Positions 1-4,775 of a DNA stretch of 8,458 bases are shown here, in pieces. Where the stretch lies: the NCBI GenBank assembly GCA_014376655.1, contig JACMRC010000277.1, positions 1 to 8,458 on the forward strand. The letters run 5' to 3'. The stretch comes from Mucilaginibacter sp. Its GTDB lineage: Bacteria > Bacteroidota > Bacteroidia > Sphingobacteriales > Sphingobacteriaceae. Position numbers and translations under genes: made by a program. Each line of letters opens with the position of its first letter. Positions within the stretch are counted from its first letter, which is position 1. The notes under the pieces were generated by a model, which searched no databases, was not told the DNA's origin, and worked only from the letters and a program-made list of their open reading frames with translations.

Positions 1-1
1 C

Positions 2-1042
2 GCCTATAATGTAGGTATCCGCGATTTTGATATTAAAACCGGATATGCGGCAGCATTAAAAAACGAGGTAGACGGAAAAGCCCGCCCACGTGGGGCGGGG
101 AAGGTTGACGTAGACCGTTTTGTGAAATACGGCTATGTGCCTCATTTGGATAGCGGAAAGGGTGGAGGTGAATCGTGGCAATACTCAGCTTCGCATACCT
201 TAGAATATTCGTTTAGCTCGTATGCCGTGGCGCAAATGGCTAAGTTGTTGGGTAAACAAGCTGATTATAAAGAATTAATGCGCTTATCAAAAGGTTGGGA
301 AAATATCTTTGACCCAAAGCTAAAACTGATTCATCCCAAAACTGCAAATGGTGAATTTATAAGTAATTTTAAGCCATCTGAGGCATGGCGTGGTTTCCAG
401 GAAGGAAATGCTATACAGTATACTTATTATGTGCCGCATGATCCGGTTGGATTGATATCAAAGATTGGGAAGGATAGTTTTAACTCGCGCCTGGACAGTA
501 TCTTCATACTATCCCAAAAACAAGCATTTGGTGGCGGTACCAAGATAGATGCATTCTCTGGTCTTGAGGGGCTTTATAATCAGGGTAATCAGCCTAACTT
601 GCATATTTCATGGCTGTTTAATTATTCGGGCAGGCCGTCTTTAACGCAAAAATGGGTGCGTACTATTTGTAACGAGTTTTATGGTACAGAAGGTATACAT
701 GGCTACGGGTATGGCCAGGACGAAGACCAGGGACAATTAGGTGCCTGGTATGTAATATCAAGCCTTGGTTTGTTTGATGTTAAAGGATTAACTGACATAA
801 AACCAACACTTGGTTTAGGTAGCCCATTGTTTAACAAGATCACTATCAAACTCAATAAAAAATATTATACCGGCAACCAGTTTGTTATAGAAGCTAAGAA
901 CAATTCACAGGTTAACACTTATGTTAAAAGTTACACGCTAAACGGCAAAAAACTTCATACTCCTTTTATACCATTTGCTGATTTGGTAAAAGGAGGTAAG
1001 CTTACACTTGATATGAGCGCACAGCCGACTGATAAATATTAA
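2..1042 (+). CDS. GH92 family alpha-mannosidase, C-terminal part (5' end outside window)
   Basis: Exo-acting, calcium-dependent alpha-mannosidase of glycoside hydrolase family 92, normally exported and used by Bacteroidota to trim alpha-mannosides such as N-glycans or yeast mannan. The frame is open from base 2, so the gene starts before the window; the GTG at 122 is internal. The visible 346 residues carry the family's C-terminal catalytic landmarks: a KYGYVP segment (about residue 42), SHTLEYSFSSYAVAQMAK, the GFQEGN...VPHD segment whose Glu (codon 401-403) is in the position of the family's general acid, NQPNLHISWLFNYSG, QDEDQGQLGAWYV (from base 716; the acidic pair lies where the catalytic base and its partner are found), and LGSPLFNKITI followed by a beta-rich tail. 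Many relatives have GN-E/D-D at the acidic motif; here it is GQDED. No frameshift is seen. A terminator follows 30 nt after the stop. Mannosidase identity is firm; linkage specificity cannot be read from the sequence. Confidence 0.93.
   Translation, partial: AYNVGIRDFDIKTGYAAALKNEVDGKARPRGAGKVDVDRFVKYGYVPHLDSGKGGGESWQYSASHTLEYSFSSYAVAQMAKLLGKQADYKELMRLSKGWENIFDPKLKLIHPKTANGEFISNFKPSEAWRGFQEGNAIQYTYYVPHDPVGLISKIGKDSFNSRLDSIFILSQKQAFGGGTKIDAFSGLEGLYNQGNQPNLHISWLFNYSGRPSLTQKWVRTICNEFYGTEGIHGYGYGQDEDQGQLGAWYVISSLGLFDVKGLTDIKPTLGLGSPLFNKITIKLNKKYYTGNQFVIEAKNNSQVNTYVKSYTLNGKKLHTPFIPFADLVKGGKLTLDMSAQPTDKY
81..99. repeat. GC-rich palindrome inside the GH92 gene
   Basis: The arms CCCGCCCAC (81-89) and GTGGGGCGGG (90-99) pair fully apart from one extra G in the right arm and are centred on CACGTG. 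It lies in the linker just before the KYGYVP segment and encodes Ala-Arg-Pro-Arg-Gly-Ala-Gly in an otherwise AT-rich gene. It may be chance, or a small palindromic element tolerated in a loop. Confidence 0.4.
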
Positions 1043-1072
1043 TAACAAGAAAACAATCCCCTCTTAATCTTT

Positions 1073-1099
1073 AAAAGAGCATGAAAGTGCTCTTTTTTT
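1073..1099 (+). terminator. Intrinsic terminator after the GH92 gene
   Basis: A 9-bp stem, AAAAGAGCA (1073-1081) with TGCTCTTTT (1088-1096), has a 6-nt loop and a run of seven T (1093-1099). It lies 30 nt after the mannosidase stop and separates that gene from the next unit. Confidence 0.85.
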
Positions 1100-1128
1100 G
1101 TTGCTAATATTTCAATGCAAGGAATTAC

Positions 1129-1156
1129 TTTGTCTGATTAATAAAAGCTAACTTCG
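1129..1156 (+). promoter_or_regulatory. Putative Bacteroidota-type promoter for the DUF2147 / beta-propeller pair
   Basis: TTTG at 1129-1132 is followed after 16 nt by TAACTTCG at 1149-1156, close to the Bacteroidota -7 consensus TAnnTTTG. The spacing is shorter than the usual 19-21 nt, so the -33 assignment is weak. The position is sensible: just after the GH92 terminator and 17 nt before the ATG at 1174, implying a very short leader. Confidence 0.4.
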
Positions 1157-1173
1157 GGAAACCAATATTAGTT

Positions 1174-1614
1174 ATGAATAAAAAATCAGGATTAGTTTTA
1201 CTGTTTTTAACAGTGCTAAGTTTTACGGCTGTTGCACAACAAAAGGCCGATGCAGTATTAGGTTCATGGGCAAACCCAAGCGCCGAGGATCATATCTTAA
1301 TCTATAAAAAGGGGAATAAATATTTTGGCAAACTCGATTGGATAAAATTCCCAAACGATGAAAATGGCAAACCTAAAACGGATAAAAAAAACCCCGATGA
1401 TGCTTTAAAATCACGCCCTGAGCTTGGATTAGAACTTTTAAAGGATTTTGTATTTGACGGCGACGATATGTATGTCGACGGAAATATATATGACCCCAAA
1501 AACGGCAAAACCTATAGCTGCAAAATGACGCTGGATGGCACTAAACTAAAAATACGTGGCTATATAGGTATTTCATTAATAGGCAGAACAGAAGTATGGA
1601 CAAGGATAAAATAA
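1174..1614 (+). CDS. Secreted DUF2147 family protein
   Basis: A 146-aa protein with an N-terminal signal peptide: Lys-rich start, hydrophobic core at residues 7-20, and probable cleavage after AVA (residue 21) before QQ. The mature part matches the DUF2147 pattern: GSWANP near residue 30, IYKKGNKYFGKLDWI (43-57), NPD and RPELGLELLKDF (about 73-92), GNIYDPKNGKTYSCKM (103-118), and a C-terminal KIRGYIGISLIGRTEVWTR. The fold is a small beta-barrel-like domain in the periplasm or at the envelope. The biochemical role of DUF2147 proteins is not established, so no function is assigned. The length is normal for the family, and the start is supported by the signal peptide beginning directly at the ATG. 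There is no clear Shine-Dalgarno sequence, as usual in this phylum. The 3' end overlaps the next gene by 19 nt, so the two are probably co-transcribed. Confidence 0.9.
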   Translation: MNKKSGLVLLFLTVLSFTAVAQQKADAVLGSWANPSAEDHILIYKKGNKYFGKLDWIKFPNDENGKPKTDKKNPDDALKSRPELGLELLKDFVFDGDDMYVDGNIYDPKNGKTYSCKMTLDGTKLKIRGYIGISLIGRTEVWTRIK

Positions 1615-2606
1615 TAAGCAAAATACTCGTACTTTTCCTGTTGATTATACTATATGCTCAATCACTGAAAGCTCAACGTATTGAAGTATTACAGCAAGAC
1701 AAACCCACCAGTATCCGCGGTTTATCGGTTGTTGATGATAATGTAGCTTGGATTAGCGGCAGTAAAGGGTACGTAGCAATTACTACTAACGGAGGTAAAA
1801 CCTGGGCATGGCAACAGGTTAAAGGTTTTGAAAAATCCGATTTCAGAGATATTGAAGCTTTTTCTGATAAAGAAGCTGTGATTATGAGTTCTGGTACCCC
1901 GGCATTGATACTTAACACTACAGATGGAGGGGCTAACTGGAAAGTTAATTACCGAAACAACGACTCAACTTATTTTTTGGATGCGATGGATTTTGAAACG
2001 CCGAAACATGGGTTTGTGATGGGGGACCCGATAAATGATAAATATCTTTTATTGGAAACAAAGGATGGCGGCAATAACTGGAACACTTATAAAGGCCCCG
2101 ATGCTATAAAAAATCAAGCTGCCTTTGCAGCAAGCGGTACGTGCCTGGTTACAAAAGGCATATTTGCAATTGTAACGGGCGGAAGCACTGCAGAAATCAT
2201 TACAAACAAAGGAGGAAGCTGGACTCACCAAACGCTACCTATTGTTCAAGGCAAAAGCGCACAGGGTGCGTTTTCGCTTGCGGTTGGAAAAAATCAATTA
2301 GTTATTGTAGGTGGTGATTATCAAAAAGATAAACGACTGGATTCAACTGCCTGTTATTCCACTGATAAAGGATCAACCTGGCATTTGGCCGATAGTTTTC
2401 CTGCTGGTTATCAATCATGCGTGGAATTTATTGGTTCAGGTACTTTTGTTTCAACAGGTACTCCGGGTACTAATATTACTACTAACGGGGGTAAAAATTG
2501 GGCTAAGATCGATGATATTAGTTATAACGTTTGCCGCAAAGCCAAACGCGGAACGTTGGTATTATTAGCTGGCGATCGCGGAAAAATTGGAATTTTTAAA
2601 ATGTAG
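1596..2606 (+). CDS. Secreted YCF48/BNR-type beta-propeller protein
   Basis: A 336-aa exported protein. Residues 1-27 form a signal peptide (charged MDKDK, long Leu/Ile core, SLKAQ at the end). The rest is a repeat protein with six Asp-box-like turns of the form T/K-N/D-x-G-x-x-W: TNGGKTW (64-70), TDGGANW (109-115), KDGGNNW (156-162), NKGGSW (204-209), TDKGSTW (256-262) and TNGGKNW (296-302). This fits a six- or seven-bladed propeller of the sialidase/YCF48-like superfamily. Relatives are often labelled 'oxidoreductase' or 'photosystem II stability factor-like', but no redox or sialidase active site is visible, so a binding or scaffold role is as likely. The ATG lies inside the end of the DUF2147 gene; it is the only start that keeps the full signal peptide. 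No convincing terminator follows before the tRNA-Lys promoter. Confidence 0.85.
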   Translation: MDKDKIISKILVLFLLIILYAQSLKAQRIEVLQQDKPTSIRGLSVVDDNVAWISGSKGYVAITTNGGKTWAWQQVKGFEKSDFRDIEAFSDKEAVIMSSGTPALILNTTDGGANWKVNYRNNDSTYFLDAMDFETPKHGFVMGDPINDKYLLLETKDGGNNWNTYKGPDAIKNQAAFAASGTCLVTKGIFAIVTGGSTAEIITNKGGSWTHQTLPIVQGKSAQGAFSLAVGKNQLVIVGGDYQKDKRLDSTACYSTDKGSTWHLADSFPAGYQSCVEFIGSGTFVSTGTPGTNITTNGGKNWAKIDDISYNVCRKAKRGTLVLLAGDRGKIGIFKM

Positions 2607-2658
2607 CTAACTGTAAATGAATGCCTTAATAATTGTAAAAAATAAATTAAAATAAGGC

Positions 2659-2689
2659 TTGCAGGCAAAGCTAAATAGTCCTATATTTG
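2659..2689 (+). promoter_or_regulatory. Promoter of tRNA-Lys
   Basis: TTG at 2659-2661, 20 nt spacer, then TATATTTG at 2682-2689, an exact fit to the Bacteroidota vegetative promoter (TTG-N19-21-TAnnTTTG). The tRNA begins 26 nt further on, allowing a short 5' leader to be removed during maturation. Confidence 0.8.
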
Positions 2690-2715
2690 CACCACTTTAA
2701 AAGGAAACGGTTAGC

Positions 2716-2788
2716 GATTTCGTAGCTCAGCTGGTAGAGCATAACACTTTTAATGTTGGGGTCCTGGGTTCGAGTCCCAGCGGGATCA
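2716..2788 (+). tRNA. tRNA-Lys(TTT)
   Basis: A 73-nt cloverleaf. The acceptor stem GATTTCG pairs with CGGGATC (with two G-T wobbles), the D stem is GCTC/GAGC, the anticodon stem is TAACA/TGTTG with loop CTTTTAA giving anticodon TTT, the T arm is CTGGG-TTCGAGT-CCCAG, and the discriminator is A. CCA is not encoded (CGA follows), so it must be added by the CCA-adding enzyme. The gene has its own promoter upstream and terminator downstream. Confidence 0.97.
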
Positions 2789-2834
2789 CGAGACAAACAA
2801 AAAATACCAGAGTTTGTCACCTTTTTAAAGTCTG

Positions 2835-2859
2835 AAAGGCGCCGCAAGGCGCCTTTTTT
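2835..2859 (+). terminator. Intrinsic terminator after tRNA-Lys
   Basis: A 9-bp stem, AAAGGCGCC (2835-2843) with GGCGCCTTT (2848-2856), is closed by a GCAA tetraloop and followed by a six-T run (2854-2859). It is strong and ends the single-tRNA transcript about 46 nt after the tRNA. Confidence 0.92.
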
Positions 2860-2944
2860 GTGTTTAATAAGTTGCTGAAAAACAAGTTGCACTACATTTT
2901 TATAAAGCAAATACACTTTTAATAAATTTTAATTGCAGAAAAAT

Positions 2945-2952
2945 TATATTTG
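2945..2952 (+). promoter_or_regulatory. -7 box upstream of the tRNA-Leu pair
   Basis: TATATTTG at 2945-2952 is identical to the -7 box before tRNA-Lys, and the tRNA-Leu(CAG) gene starts 15 nt further on. No TTG lies 19-21 nt upstream, so the -33 element is missing or degenerate. No comparable box lies before tRNA-Leu(GAG), so this box probably serves both tRNA-Leu genes. Confidence 0.6.
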
Positions 2953-2967
2953 CACCCTGCTTTATAA

Positions 2968-3051
2968 GCCCGGATGGCGAAATTGGTAAACGTTGCGGTC
3001 TCAGAAGCCGTTGAGAATTGTCTCTTGAGAGTTCGAGTCTCTCTTCGGGCA
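2968..3051 (+). tRNA. tRNA-Leu(CAG)
   Basis: An 84-nt class II tRNA. The acceptor stem GCCCGGA pairs with TTCGGGC; anticodon stem GCGGT/GCCGT encloses loop CTCAGAA, giving anticodon CAG (3002-3004). The long variable arm has stem GAGA/TCTC, the T arm is GAGAG-TTCGAGT-CTCTC, and the discriminator is A. CCA is not encoded. It is clearly related to the tRNA-Leu(GAG) downstream, sharing the D-arm sequence GGCGAAATTGGTA. Confidence 0.96.
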
Positions 3052-3071
3052 CATCCATTTAAGATGTGGGA

Positions 3072-3122
3072 TATTAGATATGAGTATTGAGATAATAAAC
3101 GTCTCAAATCTCATATCTAATA
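3072..3122. repeat. Long imperfect AT-rich inverted repeat between the two tRNA-Leu genes
   Basis: Left arm 3072-3092 and right arm 3102-3122 are 21 nt each and pair at 19 positions (two adjacent mismatches in the middle) around a 9-nt loop. The arms are built from words such as ATATGAG, ATTGAGA and TCTCAAAT. CTCAAATCT occurs again just outside the hairpin (3103-3111 and 3123-3131, 20 nt apart). There is no T run after the stem, so it is not a standard terminator. It could be an RNA processing hairpin in a joint tRNA precursor, or a REP-like dispersed repeat; the sequence alone cannot decide. Confidence 0.75.
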
Positions 3123-3136
3123 CTCAAATCTATTAA

Positions 3137-3220
3137 GCCCGGGTGGCGAAATTGGTAGACGCACCATCTTGAGGGGGTGGCATTCGTAAGGATGTACGAG
3201 TTCGAATCTCGTTCCGGGCA
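3137..3220 (+). tRNA. tRNA-Leu(GAG), probable prophage integration site
   Basis: An 84-nt class II tRNA. The acceptor stem GCCCGGG pairs with TCCGGGC; anticodon stem CCATC/GGTGG encloses loop TTGAGGG, giving anticodon GAG (3171-3173). There is a long variable arm, T arm ACGAG-TTCGAAT-CTCGT, and discriminator A. CCA is not encoded. No promoter of its own is visible, so it is probably co-transcribed with tRNA-Leu(CAG). No terminator follows: five bases after the tRNA lies the stop codon of a phage-type gene on the other strand. That abrupt junction suggests that a prophage used the 3' end of this tRNA as its attachment site. Confidence 0.96.
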
Positions 3221-3225
3221 CATTA

Positions 3226-3675
3226 TCAGTCGGCTTTGTATTTATGCTGGTAATACCATTCTGATAAATAAACTCCATCGCTCCAGGTTAATTGTCCGTC
3301 GGTAGCAACCTCTGCCACCAAAATGGATATTGTGTGCAAAAACGAGCTTTTAATATTACCATCTAAGCCTTGCAATGCTTTGATGGCACATGTTGTTAAT
3401 TGTGTCGGATCTGTAATATTTTGACAATCATCAACTAATTTAAGCTCACTTAAAATTAATGGAATCTTTGAACGTAAAACATCTTTTATTTTGTCGTCAA
3501 TGTCGCCGGGAATTAATGTTGTAAGAATATCTGCCGCCGGCGAATCAACAAAGGTTTTTATATTTTCTGCAGCTATAACCCCTATATGTATGGCTGTTTT
3601 TAGTTCGACAGGAATACTGGCGAACAGGTTTTTAATTTCATTCCAGATCTTTGATAAAAAGGATTTAAGGCTCAT
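3226..3675 (-). CDS. Phage-type helical protein of unknown function, last gene of the lysis cassette
   Basis: A 149-aa protein that I do not recognise as a characterised family. It looks largely helical. An amphipathic N-terminus (residues 1-20, with FLSKIWNEIKNLF) is followed by a weakly hydrophobic stretch, AIHIGVIAAENI (28-39), that is too polar for a sure membrane helix. Then come SPAADILTTLIPGDIDDKI, two cysteines (C84 and C96), and a C-terminal TDGQLTWSDGVYLSEWYYQ segment (125-143). Short 'DG-x-L-T-W' helical tails of this type are, as far as I recall, seen in phage proteins near Bacteroidota lysis genes. It starts 5 nt after the stop of the spanin-like gene and is clearly in the same operon. 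Its stop lies 5 nt from the end of tRNA-Leu(GAG), facing it, with no terminator in between. Possible roles are a lysis accessory, a membrane-associated regulator of lysis, or a prophage-expressed exclusion factor; none is shown. Confidence 0.75.
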   Translation of the reverse strand: MSLKSFLSKIWNEIKNLFASIPVELKTAIHIGVIAAENIKTFVDSPAADILTTLIPGDIDDKIKDVLRSKIPLILSELKLVDDCQNITDPTQLTTCAIKALQGLDGNIKSSFLHTISILVAEVATDGQLTWSDGVYLSEWYYQHKYKAD

Positions 3676-3680
3676 AAGTG

Positions 3681-3938
3681 TTATGGTTTAATTTTATTAT
3701 TCTCGTTAATTTCGCGTACTTCCTGCTGTAATACGGCCACGTTACCCTCTAATACTTTTAAGCGTAGTTCGTTTAGCCTTGATTGGCTATCCTGCGCGGT
3801 TCGTATCTCGTTTATATCGCTTTTTAACTGGACGTAAGAGGTCGTTACAGAAATAACAATACTTGCAGTGCCAAATAAGGTAACCATGATATTCCTGATG
3901 GTGATGCCCTTCAGTTCCTTGTGTTCGATTGCTGTCAT
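3681..3938 (-). CDS. Small single-TM coiled-coil protein, spanin-like
   Basis: An 85-aa protein with a short polar N-terminus, one membrane helix (about residues 16-36, IMVTLFGTASIVISV core), then a charged heptad-like region to about residue 80 (LKSDINEI, LNELRLKVLEG, VLQQEVREI) that should form a coiled coil. This is the layout of an inner-membrane spanin (Rz-like), which acts after the endolysin to disrupt the outer membrane. Its ATG overlaps the endolysin stop as ATGA (4 nt), the usual coupling in lysis cassettes. I looked for an embedded Rz1-like lipoprotein in the +1 frame and found early stops and no lipobox. Without a visible partner the spanin role remains an inference from topology and position; a generic membrane-anchored phage protein is the alternative. 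Confidence 0.7.
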   Translation of the reverse strand: MTAIEHKELKGITIRNIMVTLFGTASIVISVTTSYVQLKSDINEIRTAQDSQSRLNELRLKVLEGNVAVLQQEVREINENNKIKP

Positions 3939-4420
3939 ACGTTAGGTTGATTAAATGGTGATAGAAACAATTGCCGCTCTATTGCCCGGCGTTTAACTAA
4001 TGCATCAAGCACCACTTTTTCGCCAGGTGCCGGATTGGTAACTTTGTTCCATACAAAAAACTGGTTAGCAGCGCCTTCGTAATCATGTGCATTCAGGTAT
4101 TTTAATAAGGTTGATTTTTGCAACGCGCCGATACCTTCATTATAGGTAAAGGAGACCAACGCGTCGAACTGATTCTGATTTAATAAAACCTTCGCAAATT
4201 GGTTTACTGCATTTGCATATTGGCCAAGTGTGTTTTTAAATAAAGCATTAGCTTGTAATTCGCTGACCAATTTATCACCCGGCTTTATAGGCTTGCCATC
4301 ATGATAGCGCGTAGAGCCATACCCTATGGTCCATACGCCAGCACTATCCCTGTAGGCATTTAACCGAAGGCCCTCGAAATTTTTAATTAGGTTTTCGCCT
4401 TTTTCACTTAATGTCATCAT
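3935..4420 (-). CDS. Phage endolysin, GH24 (T4/P22-type) lysozyme
   Basis: A 161-aa muramidase that cleaves the MurNAc-GlcNAc bond of peptidoglycan at the end of the phage cycle. The catalytic pattern is complete: E16 in NFEGLRLNAY, D25 in RDSAGVW and T31 in WTIGYG, giving the exact E-8-D-5-T spacing of GH24. The downstream family landmarks are present too: NQNQFDALVSFTYNEGIG (81-98), TLLKYLN (104-110), and the C-terminal ALVKRRAIERQLF (140-152). There is no signal peptide or signal-anchor, so export should depend on the holin-like neighbour. The length is normal for a single-domain phage lysozyme with no separate cell-wall-binding domain. Two successive ATG codons (4420 and 4417) are both possible starts. 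The start overlaps the end of the holin-like gene by 17 nt, and the stop overlaps the next gene by 4 nt. Confidence 0.95.
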   Translation of the reverse strand: MMTLSEKGENLIKNFEGLRLNAYRDSAGVWTIGYGSTRYHDGKPIKPGDKLVSELQANALFKNTLGQYANAVNQFAKVLLNQNQFDALVSFTYNEGIGALQKSTLLKYLNAHDYEGAANQFFVWNKVTNPAPGEKVVLDALVKRRAIERQLFLSPFNQPNV

Positions 4421-4646
4421 TTATATTGATATTTAAAGGTTCGCACTGCTTTACAGCAAATTGAGATATGATAGTAATTGTAGCGCCAACAGAAATTAAT
4501 GCAGTAGATATTTTTGCAGGTATGCCCGCAACCTGTGTTAATGAGGTACCCATGCCGGTAAGGCCCAGGCCTAAAACCTGCAATTTTTTAAAAAAAGGGG
4601 GCGTAGCAGTAGTGATACGCTGCCAGAGTGTGTAGTTGGTTTGCAT
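4404..4646 (-). CDS. Holin-like small membrane protein
   Basis: An 80-aa protein with two hydrophobic segments, about residues 22-40 (LQVLGLGLTGMG...) and 46-65 (ISTALISVGATITIISQFAV), separated by a short GIPAK turn, and a polar acidic tail (NININDDIK). The N-terminal TPPFFKKLQ before the first helix resembles small membrane proteins found just before lysozymes in Bacteroidota phages. Two helices plus a position directly upstream of, and overlapping, an endolysin that lacks a signal peptide suggest a holin, which would permeabilise the inner membrane and release the lysozyme. It is the first gene after a 129-nt gap that holds a candidate promoter. Holin families are too diverse for a firm assignment from sequence. 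Confidence 0.75.
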   Translation of the reverse strand: MQTNYTLWQRITTATPPFFKKLQVLGLGLTGMGTSLTQVAGIPAKISTALISVGATITIISQFAVKQCEPLNININDDIK

Positions 4647-4743
4647 AAAATGAAGTTTTAAGTATTAGAATTATTTATATATTCATCCTCGTGGAGAAAG
4701 ACGAAAAAATATACGGTGTGCAGTATTTGCTGTTTTATTCTAA

Positions 4744-4751
4744 CAAAGCTA
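4744..4751 (-). promoter_or_regulatory. Candidate -7 box for the lysis cassette
   Basis: On the minus strand this reads TAGCTTTG, a full match to TAnnTTTG. It lies in the only sizeable gap of the phage gene block (4647-4775), about 100 nt before the holin-like start. No good TTG is found 19-21 nt upstream, so it is only a candidate. If real, lysis genes could be expressed separately from the fibre genes. No terminator hairpin is visible in the gap. Confidence 0.4.
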
Positions 4752-4775
4752 TTTACGCAACCTATATAAATCAGC

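Noticed and set aside
2311..2568. 85-codon plus-strand ORF inside the beta-propeller gene
   Set aside because: Out-of-frame shadow; the Asp-box repeats show that the other frame is the real one.
2623..2658. GCCTTA...TAAGGC inverted repeat as a terminator of the beta-propeller gene
   Set aside because: Only a 6-bp stem with a 24-nt loop and no T run after it.
2671..2916. 81-codon minus-strand ORF across tRNA-Lys (contains DPAGTRTQDP)
   Set aside because: It is the antisense of the tRNA; this peptide pattern is a well-known false protein produced from tRNA genes.
2919..3107. 62-codon minus-strand ORF across tRNA-Leu(CAG) (contains RRETRTLKR)
   Set aside because: Antisense of a tRNA; no independent coding signal.
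3681..3938. Embedded Rz1-like outer-membrane spanin in the +1 frame of the spanin-like gene
   Set aside because: Early stop codons and no lipobox in that frame.
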